In this document: piece after piece, positions 1-5,530 of the stretch
How positions within the stretch are numbered: the stretch's first letter is position 1
Layout of the letters: every line of letters begins with the position of its first letter
From: DASZZV01 sp035544835
GTDB lineage: Bacteria > Acidobacteriota > Thermoanaerobaculia > Gp7-AA8
Assembly (NCBI GenBank): GCA_035544835.1
Contig: DASZZV010000176.1
Location: 1 to 7,570 of the forward strand
DNA length: 7,570 nucleotides
Direction of reading: 5' to 3'
Made by a program: the position numbers and the translations under genes
The notes under the pieces: generated by a model
The model's input: the letters and a program-made list of their open reading frames with translations, nothing else
The model's database searches: none
What the model was told of the DNA's origin: nothing

Positions 1-1
1 G

Positions 2-1906
2 CCGAGGGGGGGGGAGGGCGGGGTCGAAGGTGTCTTCCTGGCTGCCGTAGACGGGAAGAAATACGCTCCCGGGCTCATTGCCGTCGACCCGCTCGGGATC
101 GGGAATCTCGCCGCCGGCTTCGGTTTCGTCGGAGGAGAGGAGGTGGCGTTCCTTTCGCTGGACGAGGCCAACGGTGGCTTCTGGTATTTGAGCTCGACAA
201 AAGCAGGCGCTGTCAACGGAAGAGGAAAGCCGCTCCTTCCGATCGTCGATGCTCTTCGCTACGACATCGACACGACCATCGCATCGAACCTCTTGATCAG
301 CGGATCGACGACGATTCAAGCGCGCTCGCACGTGGAGGGCACTCGCGTGGTGCCGATTCACATTCTGCCGAAGCTGCGGTTGAAGGAAGCTACGGTGACG
401 GTTGGCGGAAAGACCGAGCCGGCGGAGATCATTCAGGAGGATGACGAGCTCGGAAAGTTCGCGCGACTCTTCAAGGAAGAAGTTGCTGACTCGAACGCTG
501 CGGTCGTAGCCCCATCGCCGCTCCCGGCAGATGCCGAGGTCGTCATTGGACTGCGCTACGAGGGTAAGGATGTCCTGGAGTCGGCGGGGATGGACAGCTA
601 CTCGGTTCGGGCTCGAGAGAGCTGGTATCCGAACGTCGGAACCTTCACCGACCTTGCGACATACACGCTTACCTATCACTTTCCGAAAGGGAACATGGTG
701 GTGTCCACGGGGAAGATGGTGAAACAGGAGAGCGGCGACAAGCAGCTCATGTCGCGGTGGGAGAGTGAGCAACCGATCCGTGTGGCTGGATTCAACTACG
801 GCCGGTTTGAGAAAATCTCCGAGAAGGACGCACCGAGCGGATTGCAGCTCGACATTTACACGAACCGCGAGCAGAGGAAATTCGCCCATGACACCCTGGT
901 CGATGCGCAAAACGCTGCACGAACGGCCACGGCCTTCTTCGGGCCGGCACCGTCTTCGAGTGTGTCTGTCACCCAGCAGGCGGAATCGTTTTTCGGGCAG
1001 TCCTGGCCATCTTTGGTGTTCCTTCCGAGCCTCGCGCTCACCAACTCCGCGGAGCGAGTTCAGATGCTCGAGCAGTTGGGTCCTCGGGCAATCGCCTCGA
1101 TCAACGAGTTCGCGAAGACCGTCGGGTGGCACGAGATGGCCCATCAGTGGTGGGGGCATCTGGTCGGATGGGAGAGCTATCGCGATCAGTGGCTGTCGGA
1201 GGGATTTGCCGAATTCACTTCTGCCCTCGTGCTGCAGTTCACCGAGAACGGGAAGAAGTACGACGACTTCTGGGAGCGCAAGCGGGAGACCATCCTCGAG
1301 AAGGGGCGCGGTTCCGTGGCCAACAGCGACAGCGGTCCGATCACGGACGGCTTTCGTGTGGCTACGAAAAACTCGCCATCAGCAGGGCAGGCCATCATCT
1401 ATGACAAGGGTTCCTATGTCCTTCACATGCTGCGCATGATGCTCCACGATCCGGGGCAGAAGAATGCTGACGGGAAGTTCATCATCATGATGAGAGACTT
1501 CATCAGCTCGTACGCCGGCAGAAACCCTTCGACACTCGACTTCCAGCACGTGGTCGAGCGTCACATGACGCCCCAGATGAATGCCGCGGGGAATGGAACG
1601 ATGGACTACTTCTTCCGGCAGTGGGTGGACGGAACGAGCATTCCGAAATTCAAATCCGATCTCCGCGTCGAGCCTGGAAACGGAGGGAAGTATCGGATTA
1701 CCGGATCGCTGGCCCAGGAAGGAGTCCCCGAGGACTTCATTTCGGTCGTGCCGCTCTATGTCGAGTTTCCGAAGGGTCAGATCGCGAAGATCGGTGCGAT
1801 CCGACTCATCGGCAGCAGATCTCAATCGATTCAGACTGAGCTGGCGCTACCAGAGAAGCCGATCAGGGTAACGGCGAATGCGTTCCATGACCTGCTGAGC
1901 CGATGA
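2..1906 (+). CDS. M1-family zinc metallopeptidase, C-terminal 634 residues (5' end outside window)
   Basis: The reading frame is open from the left edge to a TGA at 1904-1906, so the true start lies upstream. A GTG at 143 is in frame, but coding-like sequence continues before it and there is no reason to start there. Counting from the codon at base 2, the zinc site is H377-E378-x-x-H381, then 18 residues, then E400 (HExxHx18E, the M1/gluzincin signature), in the context HEMAHQWWGH and WLSEGFAEF. Y467 in YDKG matches the M1 catalytic tyrosine. The M1 beta-sheet domain seems to begin near residue 75 (ALRYDIDTTI); residues before it belong to a further N-terminal region. The exopeptidase motif GxMEN is missing, and GQSWP (332-336) stands in its place. 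The family hydrolyses peptides, usually from the N-terminus; with this motif changed, strict aminopeptidase activity is uncertain. Location is probably envelope or secreted, but the signal region is not visible. The family call is secure; the substrate is unknown. Confidence 0.93.
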   Translation, partial: PRGGEGGVEGVFLAAVDGKKYAPGLIAVDPLGIGNLAAGFGFVGGEEVAFLSLDEANGGFWYLSSTKAGAVNGRGKPLLPIVDALRYDIDTTIASNLLISGSTTIQARSHVEGTRVVPIHILPKLRLKEATVTVGGKTEPAEIIQEDDELGKFARLFKEEVADSNAAVVAPSPLPADAEVVIGLRYEGKDVLESAGMDSYSVRARESWYPNVGTFTDLATYTLTYHFPKGNMVVSTGKMVKQESGDKQLMSRWESEQPIRVAGFNYGRFEKISEKDAPSGLQLDIYTNREQRKFAHDTLVDAQNAARTATAFFGPAPSSSVSVTQQAESFFGQSWPSLVFLPSLALTNSAERVQMLEQLGPRAIASINEFAKTVGWHEMAHQWWGHLVGWESYRDQWLSEGFAEFTSALVLQFTENGKKYDDFWERKRETILEKGRGSVANSDSGPITDGFRVATKNSPSAGQAIIYDKGSYVLHMLRMMLHDPGQKNADGKFIIMMRDFISSYAGRNPSTLDFQHVVERHMTPQMNAAGNGTMDYFFRQWVDGTSIPKFKSDLRVEPGNGGKYRITGSLAQEGVPEDFISVVPLYVEFPKGQIAKIGAIRLIGSRSQSIQTELALPEKPIRVTANAFHDLLSR

Positions 1907-1964
1907 GGGGTGAATCCGCGAGGAGCATCACGAGCAGGCTGCGACGGGTCAGAGTCGAAAACAT
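1863..1964 (-). CDS. possible 33-codon peptide gene or truncated gene start with Tat-like signal
   Basis: On the minus strand an ATG at 1964 is preceded by AGGAG (1975-1971) at 6-nt spacing. It opens a 33-codon frame beginning MFSTLTRRSLLVMLLA and ending at a TGA at 1865-1863, inside the 3' end of the convergent metallopeptidase gene. TRRSLL followed by a short hydrophobic run resembles the start of a Tat signal peptide, but the hydrophobic stretch is cut short by D and P and no mature domain follows. A good promoter lies at the right distance upstream. I read this most simply as the leftover 5' end of a lost gene. A genuine small peptide or an antisense transcript into the peptidase gene are alternatives. 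No homologue is recognised. Confidence 0.3.
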   Translation of the reverse strand: MFSTLTRRSLLVMLLADSPLIGSAGHGTHSPLP

Positions 1965-1970
1965 GGAAGT

Positions 1971-1996
1971 CTCCTGGGAGTGAACGGCGGCACTCC
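1971..1996 (-). promoter_or_regulatory. ribosome binding site beside a 6-bp hairpin
   Basis: In the minus-strand leader, GGAGTG (1996-1991) and CACTCC (1982-1977) form a perfect 6-bp stem around an 8-nt loop. The stem ends 1 nt before the AGGAG ribosome binding site (1975-1971). Its closeness to the binding site could affect translation of the 33-codon frame. No known riboswitch class is recognised. Confidence 0.3.
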
Positions 1997-2025
1997 ATTT
2001 GACATCGGGTTGTTGGGCTGCGGCC

Positions 2026-2054
2026 ACTACACGCCGTCTGAATCGAAATGTCAA
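2026..2054 (-). promoter_or_regulatory. predicted sigma70-type promoter, minus strand
   Basis: On the minus strand the -35 hexamer is TTGACA (2054-2049, perfect consensus), followed by a 17-bp spacer and TGTAGT (2031-2026, four of six matches to TATAAT). Transcription would begin near 2019 and give a leader of about 55 nt before the ATG at 1964. It points leftward into the 3' end of the metallopeptidase gene, so it would drive the 33-codon frame and/or an antisense RNA. Confidence 0.45.
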
Positions 2055-2129
2055 CGGATGCTGGCCAGACCGACAAGGACGCGAGCTCCGCGTCGCTAAC
2101 CTGGCATTCGAGTTGTACTGCTCTGACGC

Positions 2130-2609
2130 ATGACGAAGATCGCCTTGCTTCTGCCCGCTTCATTGGTTCTCCTTCTCTTCCTGGGCTGTTCCGGTAACAA
2201 CGACACGCCGACCGAGCCGGGGCGGGGAGCTCTCACCCTCATCGTGAACCCGAATCCCATTGTCGCGACGAGAGTTGCGGGTACGAGCGGAACGTATGAT
2301 TTTCCTTTCGAGATTGTGCTCACCGAGACGGGCGGGCGTACCGTCACGCTCACTGCCCTGCATGTCGACGTGAAGACCCTTGGAATCACCGTCTTGAGCA
2401 AGACTTATGACGCGAACTATCTTCGCGATCACAATTATTCGCCGGTGATTCCGGCGGGGACGACGGCGCGTTACAGTTTCAATCTGCGCGAGGACGCGCC
2501 CGACAGCATTTTCAGCTCGAACGTCGAGGCCGATCTGCAGGCCGAGGGAGTCGACGACAAGGGGAACGCCGTGCGGCAGACGAAGACCGTATCGGTGACT
2601 CGCCGCTGA
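2130..2609 (+). CDS. small lipoprotein of unknown function (159 aa)
   Basis: The protein starts MTKIALLLPASLVLLLFLGC: a lysine-bearing n-region, a hydrophobic core and a lipobox LFLG-C20, so it should be lipidated and held in a membrane facing the periplasm or the outside. After the lipobox a short linker rich in N, T, P and E leads to about 120 residues of alternating beta-prone segments (for example ALTLIVNPNPIVATRV and FPFEIVLTETGGRTVTLTAL), suggesting one Ig-like beta-sandwich domain. That fold is an inference. The only cysteine is the lipidated one. An in-frame TGA lies at 2124-2126, so ATG 2130 is the first possible start, yet no Shine-Dalgarno sequence precedes it. The gene stands alone, 223 bp after the metallopeptidase and convergent with the minus-strand genes to its right. 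No named family is recognised. Confidence 0.8.
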   Translation: MTKIALLLPASLVLLLFLGCSGNNDTPTEPGRGALTLIVNPNPIVATRVAGTSGTYDFPFEIVLTETGGRTVTLTALHVDVKTLGITVLSKTYDANYLRDHNYSPVIPAGTTARYSFNLREDAPDSIFSSNVEADLQAEGVDDKGNAVRQTKTVSVTRR

Positions 2610-2627
2610 CCGCGGCTGACTTCTTTC
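2602..2627 (+). terminator. weak intrinsic terminator candidate at the lipoprotein stop codon
   Basis: GCCGC (2602-2606) and GCGGC (2612-2616) form a 5-bp all-GC stem around a 5-nt loop that contains the TGA stop. TGAC and then the T-rich stretch TTCTTT follow. The stem is short and the T tract is interrupted, so this is only a candidate. Confidence 0.25.
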
Positions 2628-2675
2628 CCAGCGATCCCTCGTAGGGCTTCTTCCATTCGTTGCTTCTTTCCGGAG

Positions 2676-2697
2676 TCGAGCCAGTGAATGGGCTCGA
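2676..2697. repeat. 7-bp inverted repeat in the convergent intergenic gap
   Basis: TCGAGCC (2676-2682) and GGCTCGA (2691-2697) are perfect inverted copies around an 8-nt loop, between two genes that end towards each other (stops at 2609 and 2782). The position suits a terminator serving either strand, but no T run follows on either strand, so intrinsic termination is doubtful. The rest of the 172-bp gap shows nothing recognisable. Confidence 0.3.
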
Positions 2698-2781
2698 AGG
2701 GGCGTTGCTCGGGTTCTGAAAGGGAAGGCGAGGGGCCGCGGCTGCCGGACATCGGAATGGGCAGTCACCCAGGCCGCCGTC

Positions 2782-3003
2782 TCAGTTCTTGCGACCACCC
2801 GTCACTAACAGCACCCCGCCGGCGATGATGCCTGCAACACCCACCCAGACCGGGACGTTGACCGTCTTTTTCTCTTTGATGGAAAACTCGATGGGGCCGA
2901 TCTTTGCGGCATGGGTGTCCTTCGTGTAAGTGAAGCCTCCATAGATCAAAGCCAGGATGCCGGCCACGATCAGGACGATCGCCACGATTTTGACTGTGTT
3001 CAT
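2782..3003 (-). CDS. small two-helix inner membrane protein (73 aa), uncharacterised
   Basis: ATG 3003 is chosen because AAGGAG lies just upstream on the minus strand, with 4 nt between it and the ATG. A longer frame starting at 3141 would run into the gene upstream and has no membrane-protein character before this methionine. The protein has a hydrophobic helix at about residues 6-24 (KIVAIVLIVAGILALIYGG), a short polar segment with the pattern FTYTKDTHAAKIGPIEFSIKEKKTVNVPVW, interrupted here only by ordinary residues, and a second helix at about 52-69 with glycine pairs, ending GGRKN. From memory, small proteins with this GGFxYTK, IGPxE, EKKTV and PxWxGV pattern occur in many Gram-negative bacteria without assigned function. 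The gene is last in a run of three minus-strand genes, 61 bp after the secreted four-cysteine protein. A role in the envelope is likely from the topology only. Confidence 0.85.
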   Translation of the reverse strand: MNTVKIVAIVLIVAGILALIYGGFTYTKDTHAAKIGPIEFSIKEKKTVNVPVWVGVAGIIAGGVLLVTGGRKN

Positions 3004-3064
3004 CTTGCTCCTTTCGTCGGTCTTCCCTGGGGAGTGGACCGAGACAGACTCGAGGACGGAGAGC

Positions 3065-3418
3065 TCACTTGAAGCCTTCGCAGGACAGCAGCTCCTCGTT
3101 CGTGATCTCCCACACCTTATCGCCCTTGCAGAGAACCTCATCCTCGATCACACACTCGTCTCCATCTTCGTCCACGACTTTGATGTCGTATTTGTCGCAG
3201 TCGATGTCCGTCAGGGTGATGGAGCCCTTCGGCTCCATGACGTCCTTACCCAGCTGATCGGGACCCCATTCGGTCTGGTCGGATGGAGAGAGATACAGGT
3301 GATGAATGTCGTATTTCGAGAGATTCTGAATCTCGATCGTAGCCTTGGACTTGCCAGCGAACGAGTCAGGAACAATTGTCAAAAACACGGTAGCAGCAAC
3401 AACGGCCGCGTATTTCAT
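3065..3418 (-). CDS. small secreted four-cysteine protein (117 aa), uncharacterised
   Basis: The start at 3418 is supported by GGGAGG upstream on the minus strand, with 6 nt between it and the ATG. A signal peptide is clear: MKYAAVVAATVFLTIVPDSFA, probably cut after A21. The mature part of about 96 residues is acidic and carries four cysteines (C74, C89, C97, C113), enough for two disulfides. Visible motifs are IEIQNLSKYDIHHLYLSPSD, then WGPDQLG (51-57), then DCDKYDIKVVDEDGDEC, then LCKGDKVWEI. The LYxSPSD, WGxDxLG and C-x-YD-x-x-VVDEDG pattern matches, from memory, a widespread small periplasmic or secreted domain with no assigned function. The gene lies 69 bp after the PQQ dehydrogenase and 61 bp before the two-helix protein on the same strand, so co-transcription is possible. 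No clear promoter of its own is seen in 3419-3487. Confidence 0.85.
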   Translation of the reverse strand: MKYAAVVAATVFLTIVPDSFAGKSKATIEIQNLSKYDIHHLYLSPSDQTEWGPDQLGKDVMEPKGSITLTDIDCDKYDIKVVDEDGDECVIEDEVLCKGDKVWEITNEELLSCEGFK

Positions 3419-3487
3419 GGAAACCTCCCTAGAACGAATCGACGTGTCTCGGAAAATGATAGAACAAACTGATCGCCGGAAGATGAT

Positions 3488-5392
3488 CTACTTCACGGCA
3501 AACGCAACCAGGGTGTCATTGAGCGGTGTGTGCAGTTTACCGTGACCGCCGGCGGCGATGACGACGAACTGACGCCCGCCGGCAGTGTAGGTCATCGGAT
3601 TCGCCTGGGCCGCGGCCGGCAGCTCAGCGCTCCAGAGCTCGCGCCCGGTCTGGATGTCGAACGCTCGCAGATGGGCGTCCATTGTTGCGGCGATGAAGAC
3701 GAGACCACCACTGATCATTGCGCCACCGAGGTTGAAGGAGCCGAGCTTCTCGAATCCGGGGATGGCGGATAGGGACGGGATGAAGCCGAGGGGGATGTCC
3801 CACGCGATCTTTTTCGCGCTGAAGTCGATAGCGGTAAGCCCGCCCCATGGAGGAGCGCTGCAGGGGATTCCTTTGGGGGAAAACAGCGGTGCGCGGTAGA
3901 GACCGAACGGCGTACCCGACATTCGGGCGAAATCGCCGATGACACGGCTGTTCGCTCCGGCACTCCGCCGTGCGTCATATTCAGCCCGCGGAATGAGCTG
4001 AACCTGGAAGGGGATCCGATTCGTAGCGGCAACGAGGAGATGTCTCTCCGGGTCCCAGGCCATTCCGCCCCAGTTGATTCCTCCGACATTTCCGGGAATG
4101 GCGATGGTTCCCCTGACACTCGGTGGAGTAAAGATGCCCTCGGATCGCAGCGACGCGATTTTGTCGTGACAGGTCTGACGGTCCGCTGCAGTGGGGCCCC
4201 AGGCATCGTCCGGACTAAGCCGTTGGGGAACCAGCGGTGGCGGGAAGGTGGGAAAGGGTTGCGTTTCCGCCGCTTCCTCTCCTTCGACCTCACTCCGCGG
4301 CACGGCTCGCTCCTCGACCGGAAAGAGCGGCGTGCCGGTGTCGCGGTCGACGACGAAGATGTTCCCCATCTTTGTTCCGATAGCCACAGCAGCGCGCATG
4401 CGCCCGTCGATTGGTACATCGATGAGAAGAGGTTGGCTGGCGACGTCGTAATCCCACAGATCGTGGTGGACCACCTGGAATCCCCAGACTCTCTGGCCGG
4501 TCGATGACCGCAACGCCACCACCGAATCGGAGTCGGCGTTAAGGCCCGGCCGGAGTCCCCCGTAGTAATCGGGGCTCGGGCTGCTCGTCGGCACGAAGAC
4601 CAGGTGGCGTTCTGCATCGACTGAGATCGGTGCCCACGCATTCGCCGCCCCCGTGGCCATCGCTGCATCGCGAATCGGATCCCAACTCCAGCGAAGCATG
4701 CCCCTACGGGCGTCGAAGGCCCGGACGACGCCGCGCTCGAGCACGGCCGCGCCGTTGTCTCCGATGGCCGATCCGACGACGATGAGGTCATCGATGACTG
4801 CCGGAGGAGAGGTGACCTGATATTCCCCGGGACGCGTTCGCCCGATCCCTTTTGTGAGGTCGACTGTGCCGCCATTGCCGAAGTCTGCGCAAAGAGCGCC
4901 AGTCGCCGAATCGAGAGCGATGAGTCGCGCATCGATCGTAGCAACGAGAATTCTACGACGGCACGGTTTGCCGGCCGGAATTCTGGTATCGACCCAGGTC
5001 GACACCCCGCGCGACGTTACCTCGGAGAAATCCTCGGAACGGTTGATGTGTGGATCGAATGCCCAGTGCTCAGTGCCGGTGGCTGGATCGAGTGAGATGA
5101 CGCGCCCTGACGGGGTGGAGAAGTACATGGAGCCGTCGACGACGATCGGCGTCGCTTCGAAGGCTGACTTCTCCGCCATCTCGTCGTCGAGCTTCTCGTG
5201 GGTGTGATAGACCCAGGCGGGTGCGAGGCGGGCCACATTGCCTGGCGTAATGTTTCGTAATGCCGAGTACCGCGTCCCTTTTCCGTCGTGACCGTACGCG
5301 CCCCAGTCTCCTTCTCTCTCCGCGGGCCTCTTCGTCGATGAGCAGGCGCAGAGCATCAGAAACAGAAGACAGGCCGGAGTCAGTCTCTTCAC
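3488..5392 (-). CDS. PQQ-dependent dehydrogenase, glucose dehydrogenase-like, membrane-anchored lipoprotein (634 aa)
   Basis: This quinoprotein would oxidise a sugar or alcohol in the periplasm using pyrroloquinoline quinone. The start is a GTG at 5392 with GAGGGAG 5 nt upstream. MKRLTPACLLFLMLCAC gives a lipoprotein signal with C17 as the likely lipidated residue. The rest is a beta-propeller: WGAYGHDGKGTRYSAL (30-45) is the family's typical opening, and tryptophan-docking-type repeats recur (LDPATGTEHW 101-110, FDARRGMLRW 226-235, LRSSTGQRVW 294-303, FDIQTGRELW 578-587). VHHDLWDYD (308-316) and TKMGNIFVVDR (340-350), with K341, match the active-site region of membrane glucose dehydrogenases. 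GNVGGINWGGMAWDP (434-448) and a closing AAGGHG are also typical. Unlike E. coli Gcd (about 796 residues) it lacks the multi-helix N-terminal domain, and no CxxCH heme motif is present. It is divergent from the solute-binding protein gene and first of three minus-strand genes. Substrate and electron acceptor cannot be read from the sequence. Confidence 0.93.
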   Translation of the reverse strand: MKRLTPACLLFLMLCACSSTKRPAEREGDWGAYGHDGKGTRYSALRNITPGNVARLAPAWVYHTHEKLDDEMAEKSAFEATPIVVDGSMYFSTPSGRVISLDPATGTEHWAFDPHINRSEDFSEVTSRGVSTWVDTRIPAGKPCRRRILVATIDARLIALDSATGALCADFGNGGTVDLTKGIGRTRPGEYQVTSPPAVIDDLIVVGSAIGDNGAAVLERGVVRAFDARRGMLRWSWDPIRDAAMATGAANAWAPISVDAERHLVFVPTSSPSPDYYGGLRPGLNADSDSVVALRSSTGQRVWGFQVVHHDLWDYDVASQPLLIDVPIDGRMRAAVAIGTKMGNIFVVDRDTGTPLFPVEERAVPRSEVEGEEAAETQPFPTFPPPLVPQRLSPDDAWGPTAADRQTCHDKIASLRSEGIFTPPSVRGTIAIPGNVGGINWGGMAWDPERHLLVAATNRIPFQVQLIPRAEYDARRSAGANSRVIGDFARMSGTPFGLYRAPLFSPKGIPCSAPPWGGLTAIDFSAKKIAWDIPLGFIPSLSAIPGFEKLGSFNLGGAMISGGLVFIAATMDAHLRAFDIQTGRELWSAELPAAAQANPMTYTAGGRQFVVIAAGGHGKLHTPLNDTLVAFAVK

Positions 5393-5481
5393 ATGTACTC
5401 CCTCGTTGGCTACCGTTCCGTGCCAGTGTCACGGGTGTGGGCGATCAGTCTACGGCGGGACGCAGGCGCAATGCGCGCTTT

Positions 5482-5509
5482 TTGGGGACTCGGGAATCTC
5501 GGATATCCT
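5482..5509 (+). promoter_or_regulatory. possible promoter of the solute-binding protein gene
   Basis: TTGGGG (5482-5487) and TATCCT (5504-5509) are separated by 16 bp and could act as -35 and -10 elements (four of six matches each). The transcript would start near 5516, leaving a very short leader before the ribosome binding site at 5519-5524. The match is modest, and the -10 lies inside the dyad described separately. Confidence 0.25.
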
Positions 5510-5521
5510 CACAGTCCCGAG
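5489..5521. repeat. nested, nearly concentric dyad in the divergent intergenic region
   Basis: The outer arms CTCGGGA (5489-5495) and TCCCGAG (5515-5521) are perfect inverted copies. Between them sits an 8-bp perfect palindrome, GGATATCC (5501-5508), whose centre is within half a base of the centre of the outer arms. The element overlaps the possible -10 and the ribosome binding site of the gene at 5531. It could be an operator for a dimeric repressor or, if transcribed, a hairpin covering part of the ribosome binding site. A second small inverted repeat, GCGCA-A-TGCGC, lies at 5466-5476. No promoter for the divergent dehydrogenase gene is convincing. Confidence 0.4.
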
Positions 5522-5530
5522 GAGACCAGC

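Noticed and set aside
1999..2054. TTGACAT (1999-2005) and ATGTCAA (2048-2054) as an inverted repeat or second promoter
   Set aside because: The minus-strand copy works as a -35 with a matching -10. The + strand copy has no -10 at 15-19 bp, and a 42-bp separation is too long for a simple operator, so chance is likely.
3004..3141. N-terminal extension of the 73-residue membrane protein to 119 residues
   Set aside because: It would overlap the end of the upstream secreted-protein gene and adds an arginine- and serine-rich segment. AAGGAG just before ATG 3003 fixes the shorter start.
2957..3472. 171-codon + strand frame with a signal-peptide-like start
   Set aside because: It lies antisense to two minus-strand genes that each have a strong ribosome binding site and sensible export or membrane features. 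Its hydrophobic start is the mirror of the membrane helix of the 73-residue protein.
3715..4944. 409-codon minus-strand frame overlapping the dehydrogenase gene in another frame
   Set aside because: Its composition is dominated by R and S without domains, while the overlapping frame has continuous quinoprotein motifs from start to end.
5393..5530. 46-residue N-terminal extension of the solute-binding protein from ATG 5393
   Set aside because: No ribosome binding site precedes it, it abuts the divergent gene's start codon, and it encodes no signal peptide or domain. ATG 5531 has GAGGAG at good spacing.
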